DNA of 64,000 nt, from NCBI GenBank assembly GCA_028292665.1, contig JAQGLW010000113.1:1-64000 (forward strand), in the 5' to 3' direction. This DNA comes from Herminiimonas sp. Its GTDB lineage: Bacteria > Pseudomonadota > Gammaproteobacteria > Burkholderiales > Burkholderiaceae_D. How positions within the stretch are numbered: the first letter of the stretch is position 1; every line of letters starts with the position of its first letter. Both the position numbers and the translations under genes were made by a program. Shown piece after piece: positions 36,716 through 46,330 of the stretch. Under the pieces are notes generated by a model. That model was not told the origin of the DNA. It made no database searches and saw only the letters and a program-made list of their open reading frames with translations.

Positions 36716-38077
36716 TTACGCTTTTGCCCACAAGTCATGCGCATCGGCGGCCGTCACGACGACATCGAAAAACTCGCCGACCACCAGTTTTTTATGAGGC
36801 TCATATGGCTGCTTGACATAGACCACGCCGTCTATTTCAGGTGCATCGGCAGCCGAACGCGCAACGCCTCCGTCGCGATTGACTTCATCGATCAATACAC
36901 GAATGGTTTTACCGACCTTTGCCTGCAATCGTTTTTTCGAAATGCTTTCCTGTAACTGCATCACGCGGCTGCGGCGTTCTTCGCGAACCTCTTCCGGCAC
37001 CGGATTGTCCAGTGCATTCGCAGTCGCGCCTTCCACCGGCGAATACGAGAAACAACCCAGGCGGTCAATTTGCGCTTCCTGCAGAAAATCGAGCAGATAT
37101 TGAAATTCCTGTTCTGTTTCGCCGGGGAAACCGGCGATGAACGTGGAGCGGATCGTGATATCCGGGCACATTGCGCGCCAGGCCTGGATGCGCTCGATAT
37201 TTTTCTCGCCATTGGCGGGACGCTTCATCCGCTTCAGGACATCGGGATGCGCATGCTGCAGCGGCACATCCAGATAAGGCACTACGCTTCCCCCTGACAT
37301 CAATGGAATGATCGCATCGACGTGCGGATACGGATAAACATAGTGCAGGCGCACCCACGCGCCATATTGCGCGGCAAGCTCACCGAGCGCGCCGACCAGC
37401 TGCGTCATATGGGTCTTGACCGGTTTGCCGTTCCAGAAACCCGTGCGGAACTTCACGTCGACGCCATAGGCGCTGGTGTCTTGCGATATGACCAGCAATT
37501 CCTTGACGCCCGCCTTGAACAGGTTTTCCGCTTCCAGCATCACATCGGCGATCGGACGCGAAACCAGATCGCCTCGCATTGACGGGATGATGCAAAAGCT
37601 GCAGCGATGATTGCAGCCTTCGGAAATTTTCAGGTAAGCGTAATGTTTCGGCGTCAGCTTGATGCCTTGCGCCGGCACCAGATCGATAAAGGGCGCATGC
37701 GGCTTGGGCAAATGGGTATGCACCGCATCCATCACTTCGCCCAGCGCATGAGGCCCCGTGACGGCGAGCACCTTGGGATGAACTTTCCGGATGATATCGT
37801 CGCCGGCAACGTCTTTTTTCGCGCCCAGGCAACCGGTGACGATTACCTTGCCGTTTTCACTCAGGGCTTCGCCGATTGCATCGAGCGATTCCTGCACCGC
37901 GGCATCGATGAATCCGCAGGTATTGACGATCACCAGGTCGGCGCCATCATACGATTTGGCGGTCTCGTAACCTTCGGCGCGCAACTGGGTGAGGATTTGC
38001 TCCGAATCGACCAGCGCCTTCGGGCAGCCGAGCGAAACAAAACCGATCTTGGGTGGTGCCTGGGAAACTATGGACAT
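36716..38077 (-). CDS. rimO: Ribosomal protein S12 methylthiotransferase
   Basis: A 453-residue radical-SAM enzyme that adds a methylthio group to Asp88 of ribosomal protein S12. N-terminal cluster cysteines are Cys18, Cys54 and Cys83. The radical-SAM motif is C155-x3-C159-x2-C162 ([10 protein letters not shown]). A TRAM domain ends the protein (about 385-450: [11 protein letters not shown]...). The sequence [13 protein letters not shown] and the [13 protein letters not shown] segment fit RimO rather than MiaB. Length typical (about 440). Confidence 0.96.
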   Translation of the reverse strand: MSIVSQAPPKIGFVSLGCPKALVDSEQILTQLRAEGYETAKSYDGADLVIVNTCGFIDAAVQESLDAIGEALSENGKVIVTGCLGAKKDVAGDDIIRKVHPKVLAVTGPHALGEVMDAVHTHLPKPHAPFIDLVPAQGIKLTPKHYAYLKISEGCNHRCSFCIIPSMRGDLVSRPIADVMLEAENLFKAGVKELLVISQDTSAYGVDVKFRTGFWNGKPVKTHMTQLVGALGELAAQYGAWVRLHYVYPYPHVDAIIPLMSGGSVVPYLDVPLQHAHPDVLKRMKRPANGEKNIERIQAWRAMCPDITIRSTFIAGFPGETEQEFQYLLDFLQEAQIDRLGCFSYSPVEGATANALDNPVPEEVREERRSRVMQLQESISKKRLQAKVGKTIRVLIDEVNRDGGVARSAADAPEIDGVVYVKQPYEPHKKLVVGEFFDVVVTAADAHDLWAKA

Positions 38078-38184
38078 AACAAAAAGAGGGTCAAAAGCGA
38101 ATCCGCTATTGTACCCTCTTCGATTGCCGCGCTTAAGCCGGTCTATTATTGTGATTATGGCAGCTTGCTACCCGTTTATTATTT

Positions 38185-38754
38185 CTAGGATTTCTCGCCC
38201 GGTGTCGGTACGAACGGGAAAGTGCCGAACATATTCTTGGTCTGATTTTGCATCTGCTCCTGCATCTGGATGAACAGGCTCTTGCTTTGTTCGATGTAGT
38301 TGCTCATCATGCCTTGCATCATCGGTCCTTGCACGCTCATGAACTGGGCCCACATCTCCGGGCTGAAAGGCTTGCCTTCATACAGGCCCTTCGAGTTTTC
38401 GGTCAGCTTGTTCTGGATATCGATGAAAGCCTGGATATTCTTTTCCAGATACGACCCCATCATGCCCTGCATCGCATGGCCGTAGTAACGGATGATCTGC
38501 GACAACGCGCCGCTGGAAAACATCGGCGAACCGTTCGCCTCTTCTTCCAGGATGATCTGCAGCAGGATGCTGCGTGTCAGATCTTCCTCGGTCTTGGCAT
38601 CGACCACAGTGAATTCCTCGCTGCTCATTACCAGCTGTTTTACATCGCTGAGCGTAATGTACGAACTGGTTTGCGTATCGTACAGACGACGGTTCGGATA
38701 CTTCTTAATCAAGCGCTCAGACATCTTTTTTGCACTATTCATCTGAAATTCCAT
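38185..38754 (-). CDS. phaR: Polyhydroxyalkanoate synthesis repressor PhaR
   Basis: A 189-residue regulator of PHA storage. The N-terminal DNA-binding domain has the family signature KKYPNRRLYDTQTSSYITL (about 17-35). The middle is a PHB-accumulation regulatory domain, and the C-terminus is methionine/glutamine-rich (MMQGMMSNY, QMQEQMQNQ), with a role in binding PHA granules. PhaR represses phasin genes and itself until PHA granules titrate it. It lies 196 bp downstream of phaC on the same strand with its own likely promoter. ATGs at 38742 and 38724 are alternative starts. Confidence 0.95.
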   Translation of the reverse strand: MEFQMNSAKKMSERLIKKYPNRRLYDTQTSSYITLSDVKQLVMSSEEFTVVDAKTEEDLTRSILLQIILEEEANGSPMFSSGALSQIIRYYGHAMQGMMGSYLEKNIQAFIDIQNKLTENSKGLYEGKPFSPEMWAQFMSVQGPMMQGMMSNYIEQSKSLFIQMQEQMQNQTKNMFGTFPFVPTPGEKS

Positions 38755-38795
38755 TTTATTGCGTCGTGACGCATCTCTAAAATTCGAAGGGAAAA

Positions 38796-38829
38796 TGAAC
38801 GTCCGTTCACTTCTGCATATTTCATTATA
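38796..38829 (-). promoter_or_regulatory. phaR promoter -10 and palindromic operator
   Basis: On the minus strand, TATAAT (38829-38824) is followed 14 nt later by the perfect 14-bp palindrome TGAACGGACGTTCA (38809-38796). It lies 42 bp before the phaR start and would overlap the start of the transcript. A near copy lies in front of the acyl-CoA dehydrogenase operon at 54694. Confidence 0.6.
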
Positions 38830-38950
38830 GTGCTGAAAATCAGAGCTTATACAACTATTGGATGCTTTTTAGATATCTATTGCAATACAGCCAGACAGGA
38901 TTGCGCATGGAGGCATTCCGGGCGTTCGCTCCGGCCGGCTTCCGCCTTCG

Positions 38951-40663
38951 TCAATCCGCTTTCACCCTGACGTAGCGCCCTGGAGCCGGTTCGATCGGCT
39001 TGAATTTGGCATTGCCATATTTGCGCGGCGCGCCGACTTCCTGGCCGGCGTGTTTGGCCAGGAAAGCGGCCCACTCGGGCCACCAGCTGCCCGGGTGCTC
39101 GGTCGCCGTGGCCATCCATTCGTCGGCATTGACAGCGGTTTTGGTGTTGGTCCAATAGCTGCGCTTGTTCTTTGCGGGCGAATTGATCACCCCTGCGATA
39201 TGGCCGGATGCGCCGAGCACGAAGCGGTTCAGGCCCGGTTTTTTGGGATTGAGCATGGCGACCGATGTATAAGCGGCAGTCCAGGTTACGATATGGTCTT
39301 CGCGGGAACCGTAGATGAAGGTAGGCGCGCTGATCTTGCGGAGATCGATTTTTTCGCCGGCAACCGTCAGCTTGCCCGGTACTTTGAGATTATCTTCGAG
39401 GTACATGTTGCGCAGGTACCAGCAAAACATCGAGCCGGGTAAATTGGTGCTGTCCGCGTTCCAGTACAACAAATCGAACGGCGGCGGATTTTCCCCTTTC
39501 AGGTAATTCGACTCCACGTAATTCCATATCAGATCATTGGGGCGCAGGCTGGCAAAAGCGGCGGTAAAATCGCGGCCCGACATCAATCCGCCGCGCCCGA
39601 TTTCCTGCTCGCGTTTCAGCACTTGCGCTTCATCGATGAATACATCGAGAACGCCGGTATCGGAAAAATCCAGCAAAGTCGTCAACAGCGTCAAACTGGC
39701 GACCGGTTTCTCGCCGCGCGCGAAGAGCATCGCCAGCGCGATTGCAAGCATGGTGCCGCCAATGCAGAAACCGAGCGCATTGATCTGGTCCTGACCGGAT
39801 ATCTGCTGCACGACGCTGATCGCCTTGATCGTCCCATCCTGAATGTAATCATCCCAGGTGGCGTGGCCCATTGATGCATCCGGATTGAGCCATGACACAA
39901 GGAATACCGTGTGTCCTTGTTCGACCGCATAACGCACGAGCGAATTACTCGGCTGCAAATCAAGGATGTAATATTTGTTGATGCAGGGAGGCAGCAGCAG
40001 CAGCGGGCGCTGGTAGACGGTTTTTGTCAGCGGCTTGTATTGAATCAGCTGGAAAAGTTCGTTTTCGAAGACAACCGCGCCTTCCGTCGTCGCGACATTG
40101 CGGCCGACATCAAAAGCCGATTCGTCGGTTTGAGAGATGCGGCCTTTCTGCATGTCGGCCAGCATGTGGATGACACCCTTCGCCAGGCTTTCGCCCTTGG
40201 TCTCGATAATTTTTTGCTGCGCTTCGGGATTGGTCACTAAAAAATTGGCGGGAGACATCGCATCGACCGTCTGCTGCACGGCGAAACGGATTTTCTGTTT
40301 TACTTTGGGAGGCGCTTGCACTGCATCCGCCATCGACATCAGAAAACGTGCATTGAGCAGGTAAGTCGCCGCATTGAATGCGTAAAGCGAATTTGAATGC
40401 CATGCTGGTGCGTTAAAGCGTTTATCCGCGATCGCCGGCGCTTTCGAAGCCAGCATGTCTTGCCACAAGGCGGACATCTGCTCCATGTAGTCGTTCTGCA
40501 ACCTGGCGATGGCGGCAGGGTCGAGAGTGACGGCCATTTCGCCGGAGCCGGCAGCGGCCGGACCGGCTGCCATCTGCGGCTGAAACCAGGCTTGCCATGC
40601 TTTCGGATCGGAAAGCTGCGACATCCAGGCCGGGGACATTGCTTCAGGAGTAGGCGTATTCAT
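38951..40663 (-). CDS. phaC: Class I poly(3-hydroxyalkanoate) synthase
   Basis: A 570-residue enzyme that polymerises hydroxyacyl-CoA to PHA at the granule surface. The lipase-like box GFCIGG carries the catalytic Cys300. The catalytic Asp lies in GSREDHIVTW and the His in LGASGHIAGVINSP. The PhaC_N domain (about 90-260) includes LLLLPPCINKYYILDL. The length fits class I (Cupriavidus-type, about 590). The usual phaA and phaB are not next to it, so precursors must come from elsewhere. phaR follows on the same strand. Confidence 0.97.
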   Translation of the reverse strand: MNTPTPEAMSPAWMSQLSDPKAWQAWFQPQMAAGPAAAGSGEMAVTLDPAAIARLQNDYMEQMSALWQDMLASKAPAIADKRFNAPAWHSNSLYAFNAATYLLNARFLMSMADAVQAPPKVKQKIRFAVQQTVDAMSPANFLVTNPEAQQKIIETKGESLAKGVIHMLADMQKGRISQTDESAFDVGRNVATTEGAVVFENELFQLIQYKPLTKTVYQRPLLLLPPCINKYYILDLQPSNSLVRYAVEQGHTVFLVSWLNPDASMGHATWDDYIQDGTIKAISVVQQISGQDQINALGFCIGGTMLAIALAMLFARGEKPVASLTLLTTLLDFSDTGVLDVFIDEAQVLKREQEIGRGGLMSGRDFTAAFASLRPNDLIWNYVESNYLKGENPPPFDLLYWNADSTNLPGSMFCWYLRNMYLEDNLKVPGKLTVAGEKIDLRKISAPTFIYGSREDHIVTWTAAYTSVAMLNPKKPGLNRFVLGASGHIAGVINSPAKNKRSYWTNTKTAVNADEWMATATEHPGSWWPEWAAFLAKHAGQEVGAPRKYGNAKFKPIEPAPGRYVRVKAD

Positions 40664-40717
40664 GCTTGTCTCTCTTTTTTGGCGTATCGTTACTGTTTCA
40701 ACAGCAGCCCGGATCCT

Positions 40718-40999
40718 ATGTATATCGTCGTCATCGGATGGATGTATGTCGTGCTCATGATGTCCATTACCGAAGAATCGGCCATTGCCGGCATTATGAC
40801 GTTTTTGATGTACGGCGCGGTGCCTGTAGCGATCATTTTATACCTGTCGGGGACGCGGCAACGCAGACATCGCCGGGCAGCGGCGGAAAAACAGCGAAGG
40901 GATGCTGCGGCACGCTCCGCTTCGGATTCGATTGACGGACAACCGGACATGCCTGCCATGGAATCCCGAACCGAATCCGATACCAAACCGGAGAATTGA
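40718..40999 (+). CDS. Small membrane protein, unknown function
   Basis: A 93-residue protein with two hydrophobic segments (about 1-20 and 24-45), then a basic region (GTRQRRHRRAAAEKQRRDAA) and an acidic C-terminus. I do not recognise a named family. The start is the ATG at 40718; the longer frame reading back into phaC's upstream region is not real. It lies divergent from phaC, with 54 bp between starts, and converges with pgeF. Confidence 0.65.
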   Translation: MYIVVIGWMYVVLMMSITEESAIAGIMTFLMYGAVPVAIILYLSGTRQRRHRRAAAEKQRRDAAARSASDSIDGQPDMPAMESRTESDTKPEN

Positions 41000-41031
41000 G
41001 GTCTAGGATGTTCGCCCAAGAGGCCGCTGCG

Positions 41032-41781
41032 CTATTTGATCCAGATCAATGACGCCATTCGTCCCGTGACCCGATCGCGGCGATAGGAATAAAAACGGCG
41101 CTCATCGACCGTGCAGAATCCGCCGCCGTGAACGCGCTTGACGCCGGCTTGCGCCAGCATGATACGCGCCAGCCTGTAGATATCGGCGAGATATTTTCCC
41201 GGCCGGCCGGCAACGGATTTGAATGCCTCCTCCGATGCGGCATTCGGAACTGCAAACGCGCTCAGCACATCCTCTCCCACTTCAAACCGTTGCGGCCCGA
41301 TGGCGGGCCCCAGCCATGCAGAGATATCGTCTGCGCCCTCATCCTGCATGCGGGCGACCGTGTTTGCCAGCACACCGTTCGCCAAACCGCGCCATCCTGC
41401 ATGCGCCGCGCCCACCACGCGTCCCGATGCATCGCAGAACAGTACAGGCAGACAATCCGCTGTCAGAATCGCGCAGACGACACCGCGTTGCGTCGTGATG
41501 CTTGCATCCGCTTCAGGCGCATTCATCACGCTGGCTGCGTCCACCACCGTTGCGCCATGAATCTGCGACAGCCAGGCCGGCGCTGCCGGCAGCAACGCTT
41601 GCAGCAACGCGCGGTTTTGCAGGACATCGTCCGGCCGGTCGCCCACATGGATGCCGAGATTCAAACCGCCCCCGCCTGCGCCGTCATCATAAGGCCCACG
41701 GCTGACGCCGCCTCGGCGCAACGTCGACAGTGCGCCTATATTGGCAGGCGCATCGGCCCAATCCGGAATAATGACATCCAT
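41032..41781 (-). CDS. pgeF: Peptidoglycan editing factor PgeF (YfiH/DUF152, laccase-domain)
   Basis: A 249-residue protein of the YfiH/multicopper-laccase-like family. PgeF is a cytosolic amidase that removes wrongly built (L-Ser-containing) peptidoglycan precursors; older annotations call it polyphenol oxidase. Family segments are LSQIHGATVV, TADCLPVLFCD, AAHAGWRGLANGV and YRRDRVTGRMA at the end. The catalytic Cys/His triad appears intact. The rluD gene lies 44-60 bp upstream on the same strand, the usual order. Confidence 0.92.
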   Translation of the reverse strand: MDVIIPDWADAPANIGALSTLRRGGVSRGPYDDGAGGGGLNLGIHVGDRPDDVLQNRALLQALLPAAPAWLSQIHGATVVDAASVMNAPEADASITTQRGVVCAILTADCLPVLFCDASGRVVGAAHAGWRGLANGVLANTVARMQDEGADDISAWLGPAIGPQRFEVGEDVLSAFAVPNAASEEAFKSVAGRPGKYLADIYRLARIMLAQAGVKRVHGGGFCTVDERRFYSYRRDRVTGRMASLIWIK

Positions 41782-41825
41782 CGATTCGATATTAATTAAT
41801 GGTAATTAATGGAAACAATTTTTGC

Positions 41826-42842
41826 TCATGGCGGCGCAGCGGTGCCGGCGCGTACAAGCAAGCCGGCGAAATCTTCCGGCAACGGGGCAACCCATTCGAG
41901 CGCATCGCCCGAAACGGGATGGATCAAACCCAAACGGTAAGCGTGCAAAGCCTGACGGGGAAAAACCGAAGCCAGATGCTGCTTTCCATATAACGCATCG
42001 CCCACCAGCGAAAAGCCGATCGACTGCATGTGGACACGGATCTGATGGGTTCGTCCCGTTTCCAGTTGGCAGCGCATCAGGCTCACCGGACGGCCATCGA
42101 GCAAGCCGGTGGCGACGCGCTGGAAATGCGTGACGGCCGGTTTGGCGGTCGCGTTTTCCGATACGGCCATTTTGATGCGGTCGCGCGGATGCCGCCCCAT
42201 CGCGGCGTCAACTTTACCGCTGAGGTGCGGCGAGCCCCATACAAGCGCCAGATACTCGCGCTTGACGCTGCGTGCCTGGAGTTGGCGCACCAGATCGGTG
42301 TGTGCCTCCAGCGTTTTGGCGACGACCATCAATCCGCTGGTATCCTTGTCCAGCCGGTGCACGATTCCCGCGCGCGGCACGCCGGCGATCGACGGCAGAT
42401 AATGCAGCAAGCCGTTCAACAAGGTGCCTGTCCAGTTGCCTGCTGCAGGATGCACAACCAGTCCGGCCGGCTTGTTGACGACAAGAATCGATGCATCCTC
42501 GTAGGCGACGGGCAACGCCATCGGCTCGGGCTTGAAAGCCTGTTCTTCCGGCGCGGCTTGCGGCACTATAACAACTGTCTCGTCGCCCGATACGGTAAGC
42601 TTGGCGCGCGCCGGCTGGCCGTCGACCGTCACATGGCCGGACTCGATCCATTGCTGGATGCGGCTGCGGGAATATTGCGGAACGAGCCTTGAAACCACTT
42701 TGTCCAATCGCTCGCCGCAGGCCTCCTCGGTCAATTTCAGCACTATGGGATTGGCGCCGGACAAGGTATCATCGCTTTCGTCCGCATCGTCGATATCGGT
42801 TTCCGGCAGGGTTTCAGCCAAAATCGGAGTTTGAATTGGCAT
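41826..42842 (-). CDS. rluD: 23S rRNA pseudouridine synthase RluD
   Basis: A 338-residue pseudouridine synthase that modifies U1911, U1915 and U1917 of 23S rRNA. An S4-like RNA-binding domain comes first (ERLDKVVSRLVPQYSRSRIQQWI), then the catalytic domain with the Asp in HRLDKDTSGLMVVAK (Asp165 from this start). The C-terminal RTHQIRVHMQSIG motif is typical. I take the ATG at 42842 (MPIQTP); an ATG at 42857 is equally possible. The gene is divergent from bamD and upstream of pgeF. Confidence 0.94.
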   Translation of the reverse strand: MPIQTPILAETLPETDIDDADESDDTLSGANPIVLKLTEEACGERLDKVVSRLVPQYSRSRIQQWIESGHVTVDGQPARAKLTVSGDETVVIVPQAAPEEQAFKPEPMALPVAYEDASILVVNKPAGLVVHPAAGNWTGTLLNGLLHYLPSIAGVPRAGIVHRLDKDTSGLMVVAKTLEAHTDLVRQLQARSVKREYLALVWGSPHLSGKVDAAMGRHPRDRIKMAVSENATAKPAVTHFQRVATGLLDGRPVSLMRCQLETGRTHQIRVHMQSIGFSLVGDALYGKQHLASVFPRQALHAYRLGLIHPVSGDALEWVAPLPEDFAGLLVRAGTAAPP

Positions 42843-42861
42843 TAGGGCAAGTCCCATCGGA

Positions 42862-42867
42862 TATAAT
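42862..42867 (+). promoter_or_regulatory. Likely -10 box of bamD
   Basis: A perfect TATAAT 35 bp before the bamD start, within the narrow gap between the divergent rluD and bamD genes. No clear -35 at standard spacing. Confidence 0.45.
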
Positions 42868-42901
42868 CATTCATTGTTTAGATGCGTTCCTGCAAAATCT
42901 C

Positions 42902-43702
42902 ATGCAAAAAAATTTATTGAAATTCACCATTCTCGCCTTTGTATTGTCGCTTTCGGCATGCGGCATATTCCAAAGCGAACCGATTGATGAAACCAAAACA
43001 TGGTCGGCCAACAGATTATACGCGGAGGCACGCGACGAATTATCAGGCGGGAATTACGATAAATCGATCGGCTATTTCGAAAAGCTCGAATCGCGTTATC
43101 CGTTCGGCACTTATGCGCAGCAGGCACAGATGGAAATCGCTTATGCGCATTACCGCCAGGGCGATCAGGCGCAGGCCCTGGCTGCGGTGGAACGCTTCAT
43201 CAAGCTGCATCCGAATCATCCGAACGTCGACTACATGTACTATCTGCGCGGCCTGATCACGTTCAACGACAAGGTCAGCCTGTTCGATTTCATATCGCAT
43301 CAGGATCTGAGCGAGCGCGACCCGAAAGCGATACGCGACGCATTCGATTCGTTCAAGCAGCTGGTTGAGCGTTTCCCCAACAGCATTTATGCGAAGGATG
43401 CCGCCGCCCGCCTCGGTTATCTGGTCAATGCGATGGCGCAACACGATGTCCATGTCGCCAACTACTATTATCGGCGCGGCGCTTATCTGGCTGCGGCCAC
43501 CCGCGCCCAGAGCGCCGTCAAGGATTACCGTGACGCACCCGCAATCGAAGAAGCATTGCTTATCATGGTCCGCTCCTACGATGCGCTGGGAATGCCCGAA
43601 CTGCGCGACGATGCGGAGCGCGTATTCAAAAAGAATTTTCCGAATAGCGCTTTATTGAGCGGCGCAGGCAAGAAAACCGGTCCGTGGTGGAAGATCTGGT
43701 AA
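42902..43702 (+). CDS. bamD: Outer-membrane assembly lipoprotein BamD
   Basis: A 266-residue lipoprotein of the BAM complex that folds outer-membrane proteins. The signal sequence ends in the lipobox LSLSAC, with lipidated Cys20. Tetratricopeptide-like helical repeats follow (LYAEARDELSGGNYDKSIGYFEKLE, AQMEIAYAHYRQGDQAQALAAVERFIKLHPNHPNV, YYYRRGAYLAAATRAQSAVKDY). I choose the ATG at 42902; the frame reading back to 42689 overlaps rluD and is not real. It converges with yaaA, 14 bp apart. Confidence 0.96.
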   Translation: MQKNLLKFTILAFVLSLSACGIFQSEPIDETKTWSANRLYAEARDELSGGNYDKSIGYFEKLESRYPFGTYAQQAQMEIAYAHYRQGDQAQALAAVERFIKLHPNHPNVDYMYYLRGLITFNDKVSLFDFISHQDLSERDPKAIRDAFDSFKQLVERFPNSIYAKDAAARLGYLVNAMAQHDVHVANYYYRRGAYLAAATRAQSAVKDYRDAPAIEEALLIMVRSYDALGMPELRDDAERVFKKNFPNSALLSGAGKKTGPWWKIW

Positions 43703-43716
43703 CGGCCGCCGGCTGT

Positions 43717-44493
43717 TCAACCGGCTATTTTCCGGCGGAACAGCCAGTTGCGCTCGTTCGAAGCGTCCGCGTCGAACGCATAGCCTTCACTGTCGAACTT
43801 CTTCAATTTCTCGGCTTGCGTAATGCCTTTCACCGCCGCGTAACGCGCCATCAGGCCGCGGGCACGCTTCGCATGGAATGAAATCACCTTGTATCGCCCG
43901 CCCTTCCAATCCTCGAAGACCGGTGTGATGACGGGCGTACCCAGCAGTTTGGGCCGGACCACCTTGAAATATTCTTCGGACGCCAGGTTGATCAACGCTT
44001 TTGATTTTTGCCCGGTCAATGCTTGATTGAGCGCTTGCGTCACCGCGTCACCCCAGAATGCATACAGATCCTTGCCGCGCGCATTCGGCAGCCTGGTGCC
44101 CATTTCAAGCCGATACGGCTGCATCAGATCGAGCGGACGCAGTACGCCGTACAAGCCGGATAGAATGCGGATATGCGACTGCGCATAGTCGAGCTGCCTG
44201 GCAGTCAATGAAGGGGCATCGAGGCCCTCGTACACGTCGCCGTTGAACGCCAGGACCGCCTGTTTCGCATTTTTGGCAGTGAATTTCGGCGACCATGCGG
44301 CATAGCGCCCGGCATTCAATATCGCCAGCGGATCGGAAATACGCATCAGGCTGCCGATTTCCTCAGACGGCAACCGCTTCAGCATATCGATCAGTTCAGC
44401 CGAGCGCTTGATAAAATCCGGCCGGCTGTGAACATTGGTGGTGGCCGGCGTAGCGTAATCCAGTGTTTTCGCAGGCGATAGAACAATCAGCAT
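43717..44493 (-). CDS. yaaA: YaaA (DUF328/UPF0246), peroxide stress protein
   Basis: A 258-residue protein of the YaaA family, which lowers free iron and limits DNA damage during hydrogen peroxide stress in E. coli. The start [13 protein letters not shown] is the family N-terminus, so I choose the ATG at 44493 over the frame's earlier start at 44529. Other marks are [31 protein letters not shown] and [15 protein letters not shown]. The length fits E. coli YaaA (258). Divergent from the PIN-domain gene. Confidence 0.95.
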   Translation of the reverse strand: MLIVLSPAKTLDYATPATTNVHSRPDFIKRSAELIDMLKRLPSEEIGSLMRISDPLAILNAGRYAAWSPKFTAKNAKQAVLAFNGDVYEGLDAPSLTARQLDYAQSHIRILSGLYGVLRPLDLMQPYRLEMGTRLPNARGKDLYAFWGDAVTQALNQALTGQKSKALINLASEEYFKVVRPKLLGTPVITPVFEDWKGGRYKVISFHAKRARGLMARYAAVKGITQAEKLKKFDSEGYAFDADASNERNWLFRRKIAG

Positions 44494-44528
44494 TTGATTT
44501 GAATACCGTTCAATAAAAATTTTTGACA

Positions 44529-44975
44529 ATGATACCGAAACGCATCGTAATCGACACGAATGTCTGTCTCGACCTATTCGTATTTCGCGATCCGCGCTGG
44601 GCAGGACTGCTTGCCGCGCTCAAGGAAGGCACGGTCGAAGCCGTCACGCGCGACGACTGCCGAACGGAATGGCTGATCGTTCTGGGCTATCCGCACCTGC
44701 CGCTGGACAACGACTCAAGGCCGCAAGCCGCGGCGGAATTCGATGCCCTGATCACCTGTATCGATGCGGCTGCATCCGGGTACGATATCCGCCTGCCGGT
44801 CTGCAGCGATCCGGACGATCAGAAGTTCATGGAACTGGCGCGGGATGCCAACGCCGATGCGCTGATTACCAAAGACAAGGCATTGTTGAAGCTGGCCAGA
44901 AAAACGGCAAAGGCCGGCTTGTTCACCATCATGCCCCCGGATGCATGGGCGCTTTACAATGCACCCTCGCCTTAG
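44529..44975 (+). CDS. PIN-domain protein of the putative-toxin type
   Basis: A 148-residue PIN-domain protein. The acidic ribonuclease residues are visible: Asp near the start ([10 protein letters not shown]), Glu/Asp in the middle ([10 protein letters not shown]), and [11 protein letters not shown] with KDKALL near the end. PIN proteins cut RNA with Mg2+; many are toxins. No antitoxin-like gene is beside it, so a housekeeping or solitary role is likely. I choose the ATG at 44529 over TTG at 44523. Divergent from yaaA, 35 bp between starts. Confidence 0.82.
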   Translation: MIPKRIVIDTNVCLDLFVFRDPRWAGLLAALKEGTVEAVTRDDCRTEWLIVLGYPHLPLDNDSRPQAAAEFDALITCIDAAASGYDIRLPVCSDPDDQKFMELARDANADALITKDKALLKLARKTAKAGLFTIMPPDAWALYNAPSP

Positions 44976-45069
44976 CGTCCTGATTGCGGAATCGATGGAA
45001 TTGCAGGCAATCGCATCGGAACTCCCGCAAAAAGATAAAATGCAATTTTAGACATACACCGCCCCTGCA

Positions 45070-46275
45070 ATGAACATGCCTATCGATCCCGTCCATTCCG
45101 CCGCGTCAGCGCCAGGCGCCGACTTCACTAAACTTGCGTCAAAGCTGCCGCAGGTCGGCACCACGATTTTCACGGTGATGTCGGCACTGGCGGCAGAGAA
45201 AGGCGCGGTGAATCTCGGTCAGGGATTCCCGGATTTCGATTGCGACCAGGCACTGATCGATTCCGTCACCGGCGCAATGAAGAATGGATTGAACCAATAT
45301 CCGCCAATGGCCGGCATCCCGTCGTTGCGCGAAGCGATCGCCAAAAAAATCCAAAACCTGTACACCCACGCATACGATCCGGCAACTGAAATCACGATTA
45401 CTGCCGGCGCCACGCAAGCGCTCCTGACCGCCGTCATGTGCAGCGTCCATCCAGGCGACGAAGTCATCGTGATCGAACCGGCCTACGACAGCTATGTACC
45501 GGCAATTGAACTGGCAGGCGGCATACCGGTGTTCGTGAAGATGGAAATCAGTCCGCAAGGTTACGCCGTGCCCTGGGCCGGAGTGGCGGCGGCAGTGACG
45601 GCGAAAACGCGGATGATCATGATCAATTCGCCGCACAATCCGACCGGTTCGGTGCTGCGTGCAGCCGATATACAGGCTCTGACGGATATCGTGCGCGGCA
45701 CCGATATCCTGATTTTGTCGGACGAGGTTTACGAGCATATGGTCTATGACGGCGCACGGCATGAGTCGGTGTGCCGCCATCCGGAGCTTGCGGCGCGCTC
45801 GTTTGTCGTATCGAGTTTCGGCAAGACCTATCACGTTACCGGGTGGAAAATCGGCTATGTCGCCGCGCCGGAAGCATTGATGGCCGAGTTCCGCAAGGTC
45901 CATCAGTTCAACGTATTCACCGTCAACACGCCGGTGCAGCATGGCCTTGCCGCCTACATGTCCAATCCCGCGCCATATGTCGAACTGCCTGCGTTTTATC
46001 AGCGCAAGCGCGACCTGTTTCGCGGCCGGCTCGGAAAAACGCGCTTCAGGCTGCTGCCTTCGGACGGCACGTATTTTCAGTGCGTCGACTATTCCGCGAT
46101 TTCGGACATGGCGGAAGCGGATTTCGCCAAGTGGCTGACGGCGGAAATCGGCGTGGCGGCGATTCCGGTTTCCGCGTTCTATCATCAGCCGCGGGAATCC
46201 GGCATCGTGCGCTTTTGTTTCGCGAAGAAGGATCAAACGCTGCAATCGGCACTCGACCGGCTGGCGGCGCTCTGA
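45070..46275 (+). CDS. PLP-dependent aminotransferase (class I/II, YbdL-like)
   Basis: A 401-residue fold-type I aminotransferase. The PLP lysine is Lys252 in SSFGKTYHVTGWKIGY; other residues are NSPHNPTG (186-193) and the ILSDEVYEHMVYDG loop. The sequence resembles E. coli YbdL (methionine aminotransferase) and kynurenine aminotransferases (VNLGQGFPDFDCD). The substrate is probably methionine or an aromatic amino acid. It heads a run of plus-strand genes; the enoyl-CoA hydratase gene starts 55 bp downstream. Confidence 0.9.
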   Translation: MNMPIDPVHSAASAPGADFTKLASKLPQVGTTIFTVMSALAAEKGAVNLGQGFPDFDCDQALIDSVTGAMKNGLNQYPPMAGIPSLREAIAKKIQNLYTHAYDPATEITITAGATQALLTAVMCSVHPGDEVIVIEPAYDSYVPAIELAGGIPVFVKMEISPQGYAVPWAGVAAAVTAKTRMIMINSPHNPTGSVLRAADIQALTDIVRGTDILILSDEVYEHMVYDGARHESVCRHPELAARSFVVSSFGKTYHVTGWKIGYVAAPEALMAEFRKVHQFNVFTVNTPVQHGLAAYMSNPAPYVELPAFYQRKRDLFRGRLGKTRFRLLPSDGTYFQCVDYSAISDMAEADFAKWLTAEIGVAAIPVSAFYHQPRESGIVRFCFAKKDQTLQSALDRLAAL

Positions 46276-46330
46276 AATACCGGAAGCTTATCCATTTATC
46301 CTGCCAATTTTTCCTGACTGATTGCCCGCC

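Noticed and set aside
40397-40717. Upstream part of the frame ending at 40999
   Set aside because: It runs through the phaC gene on the other strand; the ATG at 40718 gives a sensible membrane protein.
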